Shown here: piece by piece, positions 37,369 through 48,640 of the stretch
Layout: each line of letters starts with the position of its first letter
Position numbering within the stretch: the stretch's first letter is position 1
Assembly: GCF_000208865.1 (NCBI RefSeq)
Contig: NC_018395.1
Coordinates: forward strand, 4,264,839 to 4,328,838
From: Neospora caninum Liverpool
Lineage: Eukaryota; Apicomplexa; Conoidasida; Eucoccidiorida; Sarcocystidae
Reading direction: 5' to 3'
Length of the DNA: 64,000 bases
The notes under the pieces: model-generated
What the model saw: the letters and a program-made list of their open reading frames with translations, nothing else
What the model was told of the DNA's origin: nothing
Databases searched by the model: none
Position numbers and translations under genes: made by a program

Positions 37369-40300
37369 TTAGCCGAAAGATTTGAGTGTATCTTCTAAGC
37401 CCTCGTCGACAGGCTGGCGACTTCGAACGCAGTCGCAAATGCTGAAGGCGGTGTCGAGGTCAAAGAGTTTTGCGACGTAGAGAAGAAGATGGAAATCTGC
37501 AAATCGCCGCCAGTTCTCCTTCTTTGCCTGCGGGCCCGATCCAGCACACGCCGCACCTCGCGTCAGGTGATCCTGCAACAAAAATGGAAAAGCGAGGCCG
37601 TAAACGGGGGAACACATGACTACAGAGACGCCTAGTCGAGCGTGACGAGCAACGAAACCGCGGAAGGGCAAACAGGACAAAAGGAGCGTTCTTTCCCGCG
37701 AAATCTGACTCCAAAGAGGGAAACGGAACGGAGTGGAACGCACGTGCGCGAACAGGAGACAGCGTCGCGCGCGCGTGGCGCGAAGAAGAAAGCGAAGAGA
37801 GAGTCAGGCGGAAGGAGAGAGGCCAGGAGGCGAGAGCGCATTCGAAGAAAAGAGAGGAACGCGATCTCTGCGAAGCGAAGACAGCGAGAGACAATCAGAC
37901 GCGTTCCTCGGGGGGTCAGCAGCGCAGAAAAACGAGAAAGAGCCAAGGCGAAGAAAACAGAAACAAAGAAGAGAACAAGAAAACACAGAAAGTGGTCCAG
38001 TGAAAGGACCACAGGAAGAACTCGACACAATGAGAACGCAAAGAAAACACGGAACGCGAAGAATCAGTGAAAGCAACGGAAACAAGGAAACAAGAAGGCA
38101 AAAAGAAAAAAGGAATGCAGTGGAAACAGAGAAAAAAGAAAGCAAAGAAAAGATAAAACCTACAGTGATGTCTTTCGGGGTCTGATGGACGAGGCGGTTC
38201 GCTCGAGGGAATGTGCTGGAGCAGAAGAAGGACCGAACCTGGGAGATCGACGAAGGAGAGAGCAAACGTCGAACCAAATGACAGTCAATGACGAAGGGAA
38301 GTCTGACTCGTCTTCAGATGGCGCCGACTCGAGTCTCGCGCGACCTACATGCTGGCAATTCGACAGCCACGTCTCCCGCCCCACGCGCCTCCCCCACGGC
38401 GTTTCACCACATAAAAAAGGGTGCTCAGACAAATCTTCCTCCTTGCCGAGACGGTTGTGCGTCACTATCTTCGCCTTCTCTTCTCCCCTTCGTTCCTTTC
38501 ACCTTCTCCTGCTTCCCCTCTTTCTGCAACTGTCTCGCCCTCTCTGTATGTCTCTCGCTCTTTCTCTCTCTCTCATTCGCTCTCTGTCTTCCTCTCTTTC
38601 TCTTCCTCTCTTTCTCTCCTCGCTCCTCACTTTTAGCTGGCTTAGGCAGTCCAGTGGGGTGGCGGTGTACAGCAATCATCAAGACCGCGGCTGTCCGTAT
38701 CTCATAACTGGAGTCGTACTCAGTATCCTAGGTACTATATGTCTCTGTTTATATTCGATTTGAGTTATATACAGTTCTGGCCCGAGGATCATTTGTACAC
38801 AGACAATATCCACTGATAATGTGATAGTAACGATACATGGCCTAGCTATGATCTTCGTGGTCAGTTGTTTACCTTCCTGGGAGCAGACTCGTTGACACGG
38901 ACAATGAACCAGCTGGCGTCGAAGCGCGTCGTTTCTCTGCCCGATTCGAGAACCTGCGGCAAAAGCTCTCCCTGCAGAGAAAAGCGACACGAGAACGGAG
39001 AGACTCTGAGGCGCCTCTCTGCATGCAGAGAAGCGTCGAAACCGCACACACTTGCGCCTCGCGAACACGGCGAATTCTTACCTTCTCTGGCGAGCGCAGC
39101 TGAATGTGCGTGTTGTCTGGCTGCTTGTCGCAAATGACACCATCTCGAACGAGAGCGACGCCCTGTGGAGACAAAGGACAAAAAGGCTTTCCAGCGTCTC
39201 TTCCTTTTCACGTGTCGTCCTTTCCCTTGGGGAGGGGGATACCTCCCTATCCTCCCTCCTCTTTCCTCGTTCCCCACCGTTCTCTCTCATCTTCTCTTCA
39301 TCTCTCCTCTCTCTCTTTCGCCTTCTCTGTCTCTCTTTCGCCTTCTCTCTCACTTTCTTTGTCCCCTGCATGCTGCGGCAATTTCCTTTCATGTCAATTC
39401 CAGAGGCTGGGCCTCGCCTTCTCTCACCAGGTCGGAAACCATGAAGGCGTTCGGAACCGCCTCGCCGTCTCGCGTCGACTTGTCGAGAGACACCGTGCAG
39501 CACACGTATTTGCTCATCGGGTAGCCGGTGAAGTGCGTGGAGAACTGACGCGCTAGTTGCGTTCTGGCACGCACGGAAACGAAAACGCGAGCATTTCCAG
39601 AGGAACAAAGGCCTCTGCAAGAAAGGCCGTCGACCTCGGCGACTGAGGCGCGGCTCCACACGCGTTTTATGCAGGCCTCGCAGTTGCATGCATTTCCAGC
39701 TGTCTGCACACCGGGCGAGAGTCACGGAAAACAGACATTTCTAAAGAAACATATACATATACACGTATATTATGTCGACACTGAGAGATGGATGTTTCGA
39801 CGTGGAGAGGTCTGAGGCGGTGTGGTGGGAAGCAGTGGAAAGATGGACAAAAAGATTGAGTTCTAGCAATAGCACTTGTAGGGCTAGAGACGTCTTTGCC
39901 CAGGAGAAAAATGAGATGGCCACGCTACGAGCCCTGGACGAAATTGGCAGACGCTGCGATAGTGTTTGAGGCTATGCGTTTTCCGCTCCGCACAGACATA
40001 CTTGGCGAGATCCACGACCTCATGAGACGTGAGCAATTCTTCCCTCGGCGCATGCGTGAAGATACACCCGATCGGCTCCAGTCCCAAACGCTCTGCGATT
40101 TTCTCTGCCATCTTCACTTCCTCGTCGTCCTTCTTCACATTCGTGGACGTCAAAGTGTTTTCCTGAAACGTAAACAGAGACAATTCGCACCTCTCGCGCG
40201 CGCATCCCCATCCAAACGAGAACGGTATTTCGCCGAAGAAACTAAGCGCCTTTGCAAGCCTCAGTGGAGTCCCGTATCGCTCCTTCTCTCGCGTTTTCTT

Positions 40301-43141
40301 ACTTTCCCCTCCTCGTGCTTGCTCTTTCTATCACTTTCTCTCGATTCTTATTTCTATTCAATTCTGTCACTTCTTCCTATTCTTTCCCTTCTCTCGTTTG
40401 CTCTTTCTCGCGCTTCCCATTCCCTGTTACTCTGGTGTCTCTACCAAGTTCGCATCTCTCGAGCTCTCCCGTCCTCCAGCTTTTGTCTGTCTGTCTGTCT
40501 GTCTTTGTGTCTCTGCACATTTCACCCCGTTCGTGCTTTTCCTCGCGTCCGCAGCCCCCGCGACACGTTCGCCTCTACCTGCGGAGGTTCGTAGATCGCC
40601 TCGCAAACGGCGCGAATGCCGTCGGGGTAGTGGGGGTCTTCGACGTAGTAACCGAACATGTAGCCGAATCTCTGCTGGAGCATCTGCAAATCTTGTTGCC
40701 AGAACTGAACGAAATTCTTCACTTCCTCCACATTCATCATCTCCAGGTGGTCCACGTGTCTGTACACCTGGTGCTTCAGCGTCACCGTCGCGGGAATCTG
40801 CACGCCGGCACAGACACACAGGGTGTGGTTCGAGGACTAAAGGAGTTTGTCAAGGTCGACTCAGAAAGACCGGTCTCAACGCTGATGAACGTTGGCACAG
40901 CAAAGGACACAGACCGGCACAGGCGAGCGTCGAAACGGCCTCTCTGCGCCCCGTGAGAACTACACATTCTTCTTGGGAAGACAAGCGCAGAGAGCCGACA
41001 AAGACAAATTGAGAACGAACACACAGACCAGCTGGCGTCCGCCCCAACACACCACCAAAACAGGCGCACCTCTTCCAAACCAAACAGCTTACACGTTTCC
41101 GCAAGCACATGCAATTATATATACACACACATATATATATATATATAGATATATATGTTGTCTATGGACTTGTGCATGTGGAACCAGGGAGATGCGCATA
41201 TACCCCTATATACATTGAGACAGACTGACGAACACAGATATGAAAAGGTCCGTAAATAGAGAGAGTTACAGAGATTTGATAGATGCGTACACATAGATCG
41301 ACCTATAGATACAGACTGACAGCAATACAGATACAGATACAGCATAGATCGATATATAGACACAGAGATATAGACATCATTAGAGTGGTGTTCATTTTCC
41401 TGTGTGTTGATGTTGGCGAGATTCCCGGCATTCAAGAACGGCGCGTTCTTCGCTCTTCGTGGCCGTTCCTCTCTGGAGTGTCAAATCCGGCGGCGAATCC
41501 AAGAACAGCCTTCCCTCGGGCATTTCCTCTCTGAACCCTGGGTACCCTGGGTACCCACTCTGTTCATCCGCCCGGCCTCCAGGAGTCTCGGCTTATATGA
41601 GGTGCATCCAGGCAAGTCGTTGACTGCGAATTTTCGCTCGCGAAGAAACGCGTCGAAGGATTTGAAGTTCACTCCTGCCACGCCGCTGTCTCCCGAAGCC
41701 GCGCTGCTCGAGCTCGCCTGGCCGCCGCGAGGCGCCGAAGACGATGAAGAAGAGGGGGAAGAAGCATTTTTTGCGACTGAACGCAGCACAAAACCGTTGA
41801 GAATCTCTCCAAGTAGAGAACACCCACTTTTTCGCACAGCGCGTCTCTTTTTTGTGTCGAAGGTTTTGTAGTTTCTCTCTCTTTGCACCGTCCGTGTCTG
41901 TCGTCTCAGGCGGCCCGAATGCCTCTCTTCTCTCGTCTATCGTGTGTTTCTCCTTTTTCCCTTCATTCTTCTGATTCGTCTTCTTCCGCTTCGCCTTCGC
42001 TTTATATCAGCACTCTTTTTCTTTTTCTCGTGAGACCATTTTCTTCCGCGACTCTTGCCGCTGCGCTCTGTCCCCGCGTGACTCTTCTCTCTCTGTCGAT
42101 CTCTTCTACGTTCTTTTCACCTTCCACGCTTCCCTCCATCCTCCCCCCTCACCCCCCCCCCCCCACGCAGTCCGCCTTCCTGCTCACCTTCTTTCTTCTC
42201 GGGAGGCAGATCGGCAGTCGTCATGTGCGCTGGCTGCTGCAAGGCCTTGGTCGCGATCGTCGCCGAAACCTCCGATTTCACAAACAGCATCGCGCCGTTC
42301 GGCAACGCGGCCCGCGCAACGGTCACCTCAGGGTTCGCGGGCAAACGCTGAAGAAAAAATCTCCATTGGGGCGAGTCGCAGTGCATGAGGTGTTGACGAG
42401 CGAGAACGAGAAGCAAAGGAACAGACACGAGGCAGCGGTCTCTCTGCTGATGAAGATCCTCGATTTCCGGCACCACTCACAGGCACGCCGCTGGAGCACC
42501 AACAGAGTCGGAGTCTAAGGAGGGACGGAACGAGGAAAAAAACGCGGCTAGAATATCGTCTCATGAGACAAGGAGGGCACCTCGTCTACATCTCCAGCTC
42601 TATTATTCGCATTTTGCACAAATATATATATATATATATATATATATGTGATTGCCTATACTTCTTCCTCGAGTTTACGAGTTCCGTTTCCCAGTTGTTT
42701 GCTTTTTTAGTCTTTATCAGCTGCGTGTGTTTCCTCTCCGTATACACCGTCTTTGTTGGACCACACGTGTCACCACAATCCCCCTTCTGTGTCTCTCTGT
42801 CTTCTCTTCTGTGTCGCGTTTGCCGTCTCTTTCCCACCTTCCTCTCGAGCTGTCCTCGCCTGTTCTCCCCTTCTCACGCACTGACTCGTGGCCGCCGTCG
42901 GTCCTCCCCAGACCTCCTTTTCATCCTTTTCCTTTCGCTTTTCGATTGCCGTGCCTTTCGCAGCGTCACCCCTTCTTACCTCTCGGTAGCGCTGGTCCAG
43001 GAAGATCTCGAGTTTGTCTTGAGAAACCTGAAGCTGTCGGGCAACGCGTTCGTGGACTTGCGCGAGAGAGGCCGTCGGCGACACTTCGATGCGACTGTGA
43101 CCTTCTTTGGTGCGTAGGCGCAAGACCACAGGCTTCTCCAT
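37369..43141 (-). CDS. NPL4: NPL4 homologue, Cdc48/p97 cofactor, ten exons
   Basis: Transcript order: 43141..42980, 42347..42188, 41776..41559, 40797..40579, 40162..40002, 39563..39428, 39162..39082, 38971..38873, 38238..38164, 37572..37369. All junctions are GT/AG and in phase (504 residues); the end of exon 3 (41559) and the start of exon 4 are the least certain. In known systems NPL4 pairs with UFD1 to recruit Cdc48 to ubiquitinated clients in ERAD and other extraction reactions. Exon 1 is a ubiquitin-like fold (VVLRLRTKEGHSRIEV). Exons 4-10 follow the NPL4 domain: QVYRHVD, then FGYMFGYYVEDPHYPDGIRA and VCEAIYEPPQ, then EKIAERLGLEPIGCIFTH, GVALVRDG, FPRANRL and finally ADFHLLLYVAKLF. The protein is shorter than the yeast and human proteins (about 580-608). 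The usual CxxC zinc finger before TVTLKHQVYRHVD is not recovered in this model. Confidence 0.88.
38650..38866 (+). mobile_element. NUMT: cox1-like mitochondrial fragment in an NPL4 intron
   Basis: Plus-strand translation gives a cox1-like series: SNHQD, then YLITGVVLSILGT, an in-frame TGA, then YSSGPRIICTQ and DNVIVTIHGLAMIF. These match the first helices of cytochrome c oxidase subunit I (SNHK..., LSILGT, NVI.T.HGL.MIF). The fragment lies in the intron between NPL4 exons 38873..38971 and 38164..38238, on the strand opposite to NPL4, and ends only a few bases from the splice donor. The stop and the Leu/Cys changes show decay. The left edge is an estimate. Confidence 0.8.
42621..42648. repeat. 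(TA)n microsatellite in NPL4 intron 1
   Basis: Uninterrupted TA tract of about 28 bases between NPL4 exons 1 and 2. Another TA-rich tract lies at about 41130-41158 in intron 3. Confidence 0.9.
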
Positions 43142-45319
43142 CTTTTTATCGTTGAAGAGGAAAGGAAAGAACGCGGTTGTCAGCGCGTATAGAGCGACCG
43201 CCTGTAATGAGAGAGAGAGAGAGGCGAGACAACAGTGCGAGCGCGAACTGAAAAAGGAGAAACAAGTCCCCTTCCCGAAAGAGCGATTTGAGTCGCGAAA
43301 TCCTGAACAGGGCTGGATAGGGAGTAGGCTAGAGAAAGACAGAGAGGAAGGCAAGGACGAAGAAGAAAGAGAACCCGGGAGACACAGGCGCGCGAAAGAT
43401 ACAGAAAGAAGACGCGTGAGAGGAACAAGCGGGACAGATGAAGACGCGGAAGCATTACCAGCTACAAAGGAAGAAAGAAAGTGTATGCGCGAACTGGAAA
43501 GAGGACAGAGAAGAAGGGAGAGAAAAGGCGAGACAGTGGCACAAATAGACGAGACGAAGAGTCACGATTGCGAGTGTCGGATGAAGAGGACAAGGAACCG
43601 TCCGTATAGCACAGCCGTGAGGCAGACTGGGGGTGACGAGAGCGAGGAAAGAGGAGAGAACGCGACGTGAAGAAAGCAAGACAGTGTGATGTCTCTATCA
43701 GACGGAGGGGATCCGGGTGAAGAAGAAGAAACGGGCAAGATGACAACGAGGATGAGTCTTTGCTTTCCAGGTTTCTTCGATCGACCAGAGCATGCAGCAG
43801 CCGGTTGTGGTTTGCAGTGCGCAGGGAGGAAAGAACCGAGCGAAGGACACTCAGAGCAGCACACGATACAGACACGAACCGACAAAGAGAATCTTCCCCT
43901 CGAAAAGGCTCCAGAAAAGCAGGGAAAGGCAAGGCCGTTCGCGAGGCAGTCGGCAGCTTTGAAATATCGAGAAGACAAAAAGCGACGAAAAGAAGGCAGT
44001 CTGTGCACGGCGGGTTCTGCACATGCCTTGTTCGGGAGTCGCAAAGAGTCACGCGAGACAGCGCAGCTACCCGGCGCTCGTACGCCCGCGGGAAGGCAGT
44101 GAGGAAACTACGAGAAGGCACCACGGGAAAAAAGGGAAGGAAAGTGAAAACCAAGCGAAAGGGGCAACGCAAAGGTAGAAACGCATAAAACATCGACAAG
44201 AGATGTCTGTCGTATTTCCCGAGTTCTAGGACCTCTCTGCCCGGTCGTCAAAACCCGCGAGAGGGGGGAGGCTAGTCGCCCTGGGTCTCACATGCTAGGA
44301 GGCGAGACTGGCAAGCGTTCGAGAAAGCGTTCCTCCGGAGGGAAGAAATGAGAGAACTGCCAAAAATGGGCGAATGGCCGCTGAAACGGGAGCAAGCAGG
44401 CGTCTGTACACCTCAACTACACACTTTCGGAGCGGAAGAATCTACGGAGACACCAGAGCCATCCCGCTCAAATTTGGCCGGGTGTGATCTATTGTTGTGA
44501 ATGCTTTCTGCTCTCACTGGCGTTTCTGTGGAGCGAAAAGCAGGTTCTGTTTCGTCAGTGCCGGCCATACACATTCGAAACTAGCTGCCCACGAAAACAA
44601 GGCGACGGAGGGTAGGGGGGGACCAGCCGGTTCGCTTCGACAAAAAGACAAGGGGAGAACGCGAACTCGCCTTTCCTTTCTCTATCAGCTTAACCAGACG
44701 GAGAAAAGCCATGATGGGAGATCGGTTTTCAGACATCGTTGTTTCCAGTTGTTCAGCGATAGTCACGTTCCCCTGTAATCGCCGGTGCACAGAATGTAAC
44801 ACAGCCGGGTTCGCTGCGACCAGCCTGTTCGGTTTCCTTGCTGGGCCGTTATGCGTATTTATTTTTCTTATTGACTTCTGAAGATTTGTCGACTTGTGCT
44901 GCTTTGCCGACTTTTCTTATGCCTGACAATAGAAGAACGAACCCCCAGTCAGTTCATTTGGGCCGCACTCGCGCCTGGATGCCTGATGTGTCGTTACGTC
45001 AGACTGGGAGATCTGAAGAACCGTCCATTCACAGCGTCACCGTGGTCCCCCTTTTTTCGTCCATCAAGTTCAAACTTCGGAGCGTGACAAAGAAGAGCTC
45101 CCCATGCCATCTGTCGGCCGTCTTCCTCATTCTGCACACACGCTGCCAAACGAGGCCACCGGTCGACACACCCTGTCCGAACCCGCAGGTTGTTCTCACG
45201 CGTTGAAAAACGTTATTTAGTCCCCTGAAACTCGACTCCCACTCGGCTTGTGCACGCGCACCCTGTTCGTCCGACACAAGAAAACATGGACTTCGGCTTT
45301 CTACGCATCGGTTGTCTCT

Positions 45320-45570
45320 GTAGGCAAGGTTTAGACTCTCCTATAGTCTACCCGCTATTCCTGGGACTGTATATTATGTACTTACGGTAGTACTATCAAG
45401 CTTCTTCTTCCAAATAGATTTCACGGAAACCTAAAATTCGCATGTTTGATTGACATTTAGCCGTAATATACAATCATCCAAGATATATTTATCTATCGCA
45501 GGCTCGGTCTAATGTCCCGTTATACTGTATAGATCACATGGCTTCTGGTACTTTAAGATCATACTACGGC
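45320..45570 (+). mobile_element. Probable NUMT, related to the insert at 7.1 kb
   Basis: AT-rich block with a composition unlike its flanks. Positions 45510..45566 align to the reverse complement of 7095..7152 with few mismatches and a 1-base deletion. Two unlinked intergenic copies of the same AT-rich segment fit independent insertion of mitochondrial DNA. The remaining part (45320-45500) is not identified. Edges are estimates. Confidence 0.5.
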
Positions 45571-46548
45571 GGGAAGGGAAAATGCTTCTCCCGGTCATGA
45601 TTCATACTGATTTTTCTCCTTTGTCTCGGGTAGGGAGACCGACCGTTACGCGATGGAACCTCGCTACCTCGACCTATCGCACGAACACCTGCACTTGTGC
45701 ACGGTAAGCCAAGCAGCGAACCGTCGGAAGCAACAGGCCGCAGCGGCCCGCAGCGTAAACCTCTTCTCCGGTCAAACCGTCTCAGCTAGTCAGCGCCGGT
45801 GTCTCTCCCCTGACAAAATCCTGCTGGCTGCTGTTACAGTAGAGTGCGAACTCAACTCTGTGTCTCCCTCCGTCTTGGACTGCGAGACACTCGCTTCTCA
45901 CCCTCCTCCCTTTCCTCGTTATGAGCAGGCTGAGAATCCGTGCTAGGGTTTAGGACGCTGTCGCATTCACACAGCGACTCGGATGGTGGTTTCTCGTGCT
46001 TGTTTCCCCTGGTGGTGCTTCTGCCTCGATCTGTCAAGTTTGCCTGTTGAAACCGCTCTCGTTTGTCGTTCGCCTGACTCAGAGGCTAGCAGGTTCATAT
46101 CCATCGTACTCGGACTGATAAACTCTGAGACAGGATTACTCATAAGCTCTTTCTGCGGAGTAAACTACGAGCTGCACTCCTCGGGTATATTTTGGTTGCG
46201 TTTGTTTACCGGATCCACGTGCCATTTCACTTGCCTCTGCCTCGGCGTTTCCGTTTCTGCTCCGTTCCAGAACTGAAAATTTTGAGGCACTCGTGTCGAT
46301 GACGAGACACCTAGGAGTGCTCTGGGCGTTCGCCGGCTGGGTTTTGTGGTACGGAAAGCATAAATAACGAGGTTGTTAGTTTCCCGTGAATGGAGCCATA
46401 GTCGGTACCCTAGTGTGTTTGTTCACCTGATTTGCGTTTGAGCGTTCTGGACCACAGCATTTGCTTGGGTAGGCCTCTCGCCCTGTAAAAGGCACACTAG
46501 CTATTTGCTTTTTGGACAGACCTCAGGGAAGGGTTGCTTGCATGTGTA

Positions 46549-46562
46549 GGGGGGGGGGGGGG
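46549..46562 (+). repeat. Homopolymer of 14 G
   Basis: A run of 14 G in intergenic sequence; likely length-variable or poorly sequenced. Confidence 0.95.
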
Positions 46563-48262
46563 AGCGGCTCGTTTCGTGAATTTCGTTGGTGGCTACCTCT
46601 CATAGGTTCTCTAGACCTTGTGTATGCCTCGTGAGCATGATGACATCCACGTGACGCAGGCGCTGTGGGAAAAGGCGTTTTGGAGGCAACAGCTCCACAG
46701 CGTCCGACGAGAAATGCAACGTTTTGCTACCTGCTTGTACAGATCGGCCTAGTCACAGAGCGCGAGCCTCCACCTGCTTTTTTTCTGTTCATTTGCTTCG
46801 CGTGTCCACTCGTATTTACATCCTCTGAAGAAAATGTGATAGCTGTCTGAACCCTTGATTGTGTTACGGCAAAGTCTAAGCAAACAGAGGAGGATACCCG
46901 CCACAGGCACCCCGCCCCCCTTTTTCCTCAGCAGACCCGCTTCTGGTATTCGCAGCCTTTACACAGTGCCGAATTGTTTCGATCGGCCATCCCCCTAGAA
47001 CAAACGATGCAACGCCTCTACACAATGCATACAGAACGTGTGTCGCGATGCTCATATAGACGTTGTCAGCGTGAATTCTTGGAGACCGCATACACTCCTC
47101 ATTAGATGTGCGTGGCCTTACGGACTCCGGCCACCGTAGCTTCGATCCTGGCGAACACACAGCCAGTTTTGCCTCCTGGTAACCGACATATGCACCGCCC
47201 AGTGATTCGGGATTTCTCTCTGGGAGGATATTCTACACCGGAGAGCGCAAACGCACTTCCGTGAGCTCTGTTGAGTAGAAAACTTGTTCCACGTCCCGCA
47301 CATCTGACACTCTACGTACTATATGTCGAAGTGAGGAGGGGAGGTGTGACGCCGGAGTCAGCGAATTTTCTGGCAAAAAACGCCACGAGTCATAAAAAGT
47401 TCTTCCCTTGACCGTTCTTATCCGTGAGCGTCGCTGAAACAGCACACGGATTCATCTCCTGTTACCTGCGCTCCCCCTGTACACGCGAGCTCGGCGGTTC
47501 GGGTCCGCTCTCTGCGTATCGCCCCTCGAGAGTCACCGCGACGCCAGGGGCAAGAGCCTTTCTGAAAGTTGTGAGCGTGGTCTCTCAAGTCAACAAAAAG
47601 AGGAACACACGGTCACTCAAAACACGAAGAAACGATCGGCGGGACCAGAGGGTTTGCCGTTGTCTTCGTCTTTTCTTTCACGCAAAGTTACCCCGCCCGA
47701 AAGCCGTGCCCAGTCCGTGTCGAACCCCAACGAGGATCCTGTTTCGAGCTCAAGGCGGGCGTCCATTTGATTCTGGTTTTTTTGGTTCTCACACGACCTG
47801 TCTTCAAGCCGTCGTTTTATTTCTTTGCACACACGCTTTTCCCTCGGACTCTGCGAACGGCCCTCCCACGTTTTTCATGCGAACGTTTTCTGTGTTGTTG
47901 TCCAGCGCACAGAGAGGAGGGTGAGATTTCGCACGGAGAACCGCGGGAATAGCGACTCTCGATCTCCTCTCCGCCTCGACGGCTTCTTGGACGGCTTTCC
48001 TGAAGCGGAAACGCTCATTATGATCGCTTGACACATTGCCTTTTAGCGTTTTCGGTCTCTGAGACGGTCCGACGCGGAGGATCTGGCTCGGGCCTGTCTT
48101 TGTCGCGAAGCTACAAGCTACTCTCTCTCCATGACCGAGAGAGAGAGAGGATCCGTTGCCTTTGCAGCCGAGGTTCGAAACGCTGCAACGAAATCCTTCG
48201 TTCCGCCTCGGAACTCTGTGTGAACAGCGTGGTGATCGCGCTGCTGATCGACCGCTTGCGAA

Positions 48263-48274
48263 GTGTACGTACAC
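48263..48274. promoter_or_regulatory. Palindrome GTGTACGTACAC
   Basis: Perfect 12-bp palindrome 367 bases before the FKBP-TPR start codon. The same TGTACGTACA core recurs at 50552, 58221 and 61311. Whether it binds a regulator is unknown. Confidence 0.3.
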
Positions 48275-48640
48275 CTGAGATGTGCGCTTGCGATAAGCCG
48301 GTCGCGGCGGTAAAGAAGAGAGGCAGAACCACTACACTGACTAAAGGACTGACGGTGGAGCCGTCGGAGCACTACAGGGAGAAAATCTGACTGACGCTGA
48401 CCAGCGGTTTCTTTGCAATATTTCTCCTTCCTTCTCCAGACTCTTCTCCCGTTCATTTGCTCGATGGTCTACAGTCCGTTCCGCTGCTTCGCCGTTTCCG
48501 TGCAGGACCAAAGCGCCTTGAAGACTCAGTATTTCAAACGAACGCCGAATCAGGAAGAGCAGGGAAAACACAAAACAAGAGGAAGGCAATAGGACAGAAG
48601 CTTTGACGAGCCTTCCTTTCCCTGAACAAAAAAAATCGCC

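Larger units (their letters stand above)
43142..48640. other. Long divergent intergenic region, NPL4/FKBP-TPR
   Basis: About 5.5 kb expected to hold two divergent promoters. The first 1 kb next to NPL4 is pyrimidine-rich on the minus strand and probably a 5' untranslated region; an acceptor (TCTCATTACAG) ends just upstream of the NPL4 ATG, so at least one leader intron is likely. Farther right are a mitochondrial-like insert (about 45320-45570), a run of 14 G (46549-46562) and a GTGTACGTACAC palindrome (48263). A 97-codon frame at 45653..45946 starts with ATG but has no motif. No gene is called. Confidence 0.55.

Noticed and set aside
43462..44199. A 245-codon minus-strand frame upstream of NPL4
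   Set aside because: Phe/Ser/Leu-rich pyrimidine-strand translation without motif; treated as probable 5' untranslated sequence.
45653..45946. A 97-codon plus-strand frame starting with ATG
   Set aside because: No family, no conserved feature; the length is not beyond chance for this GC content.
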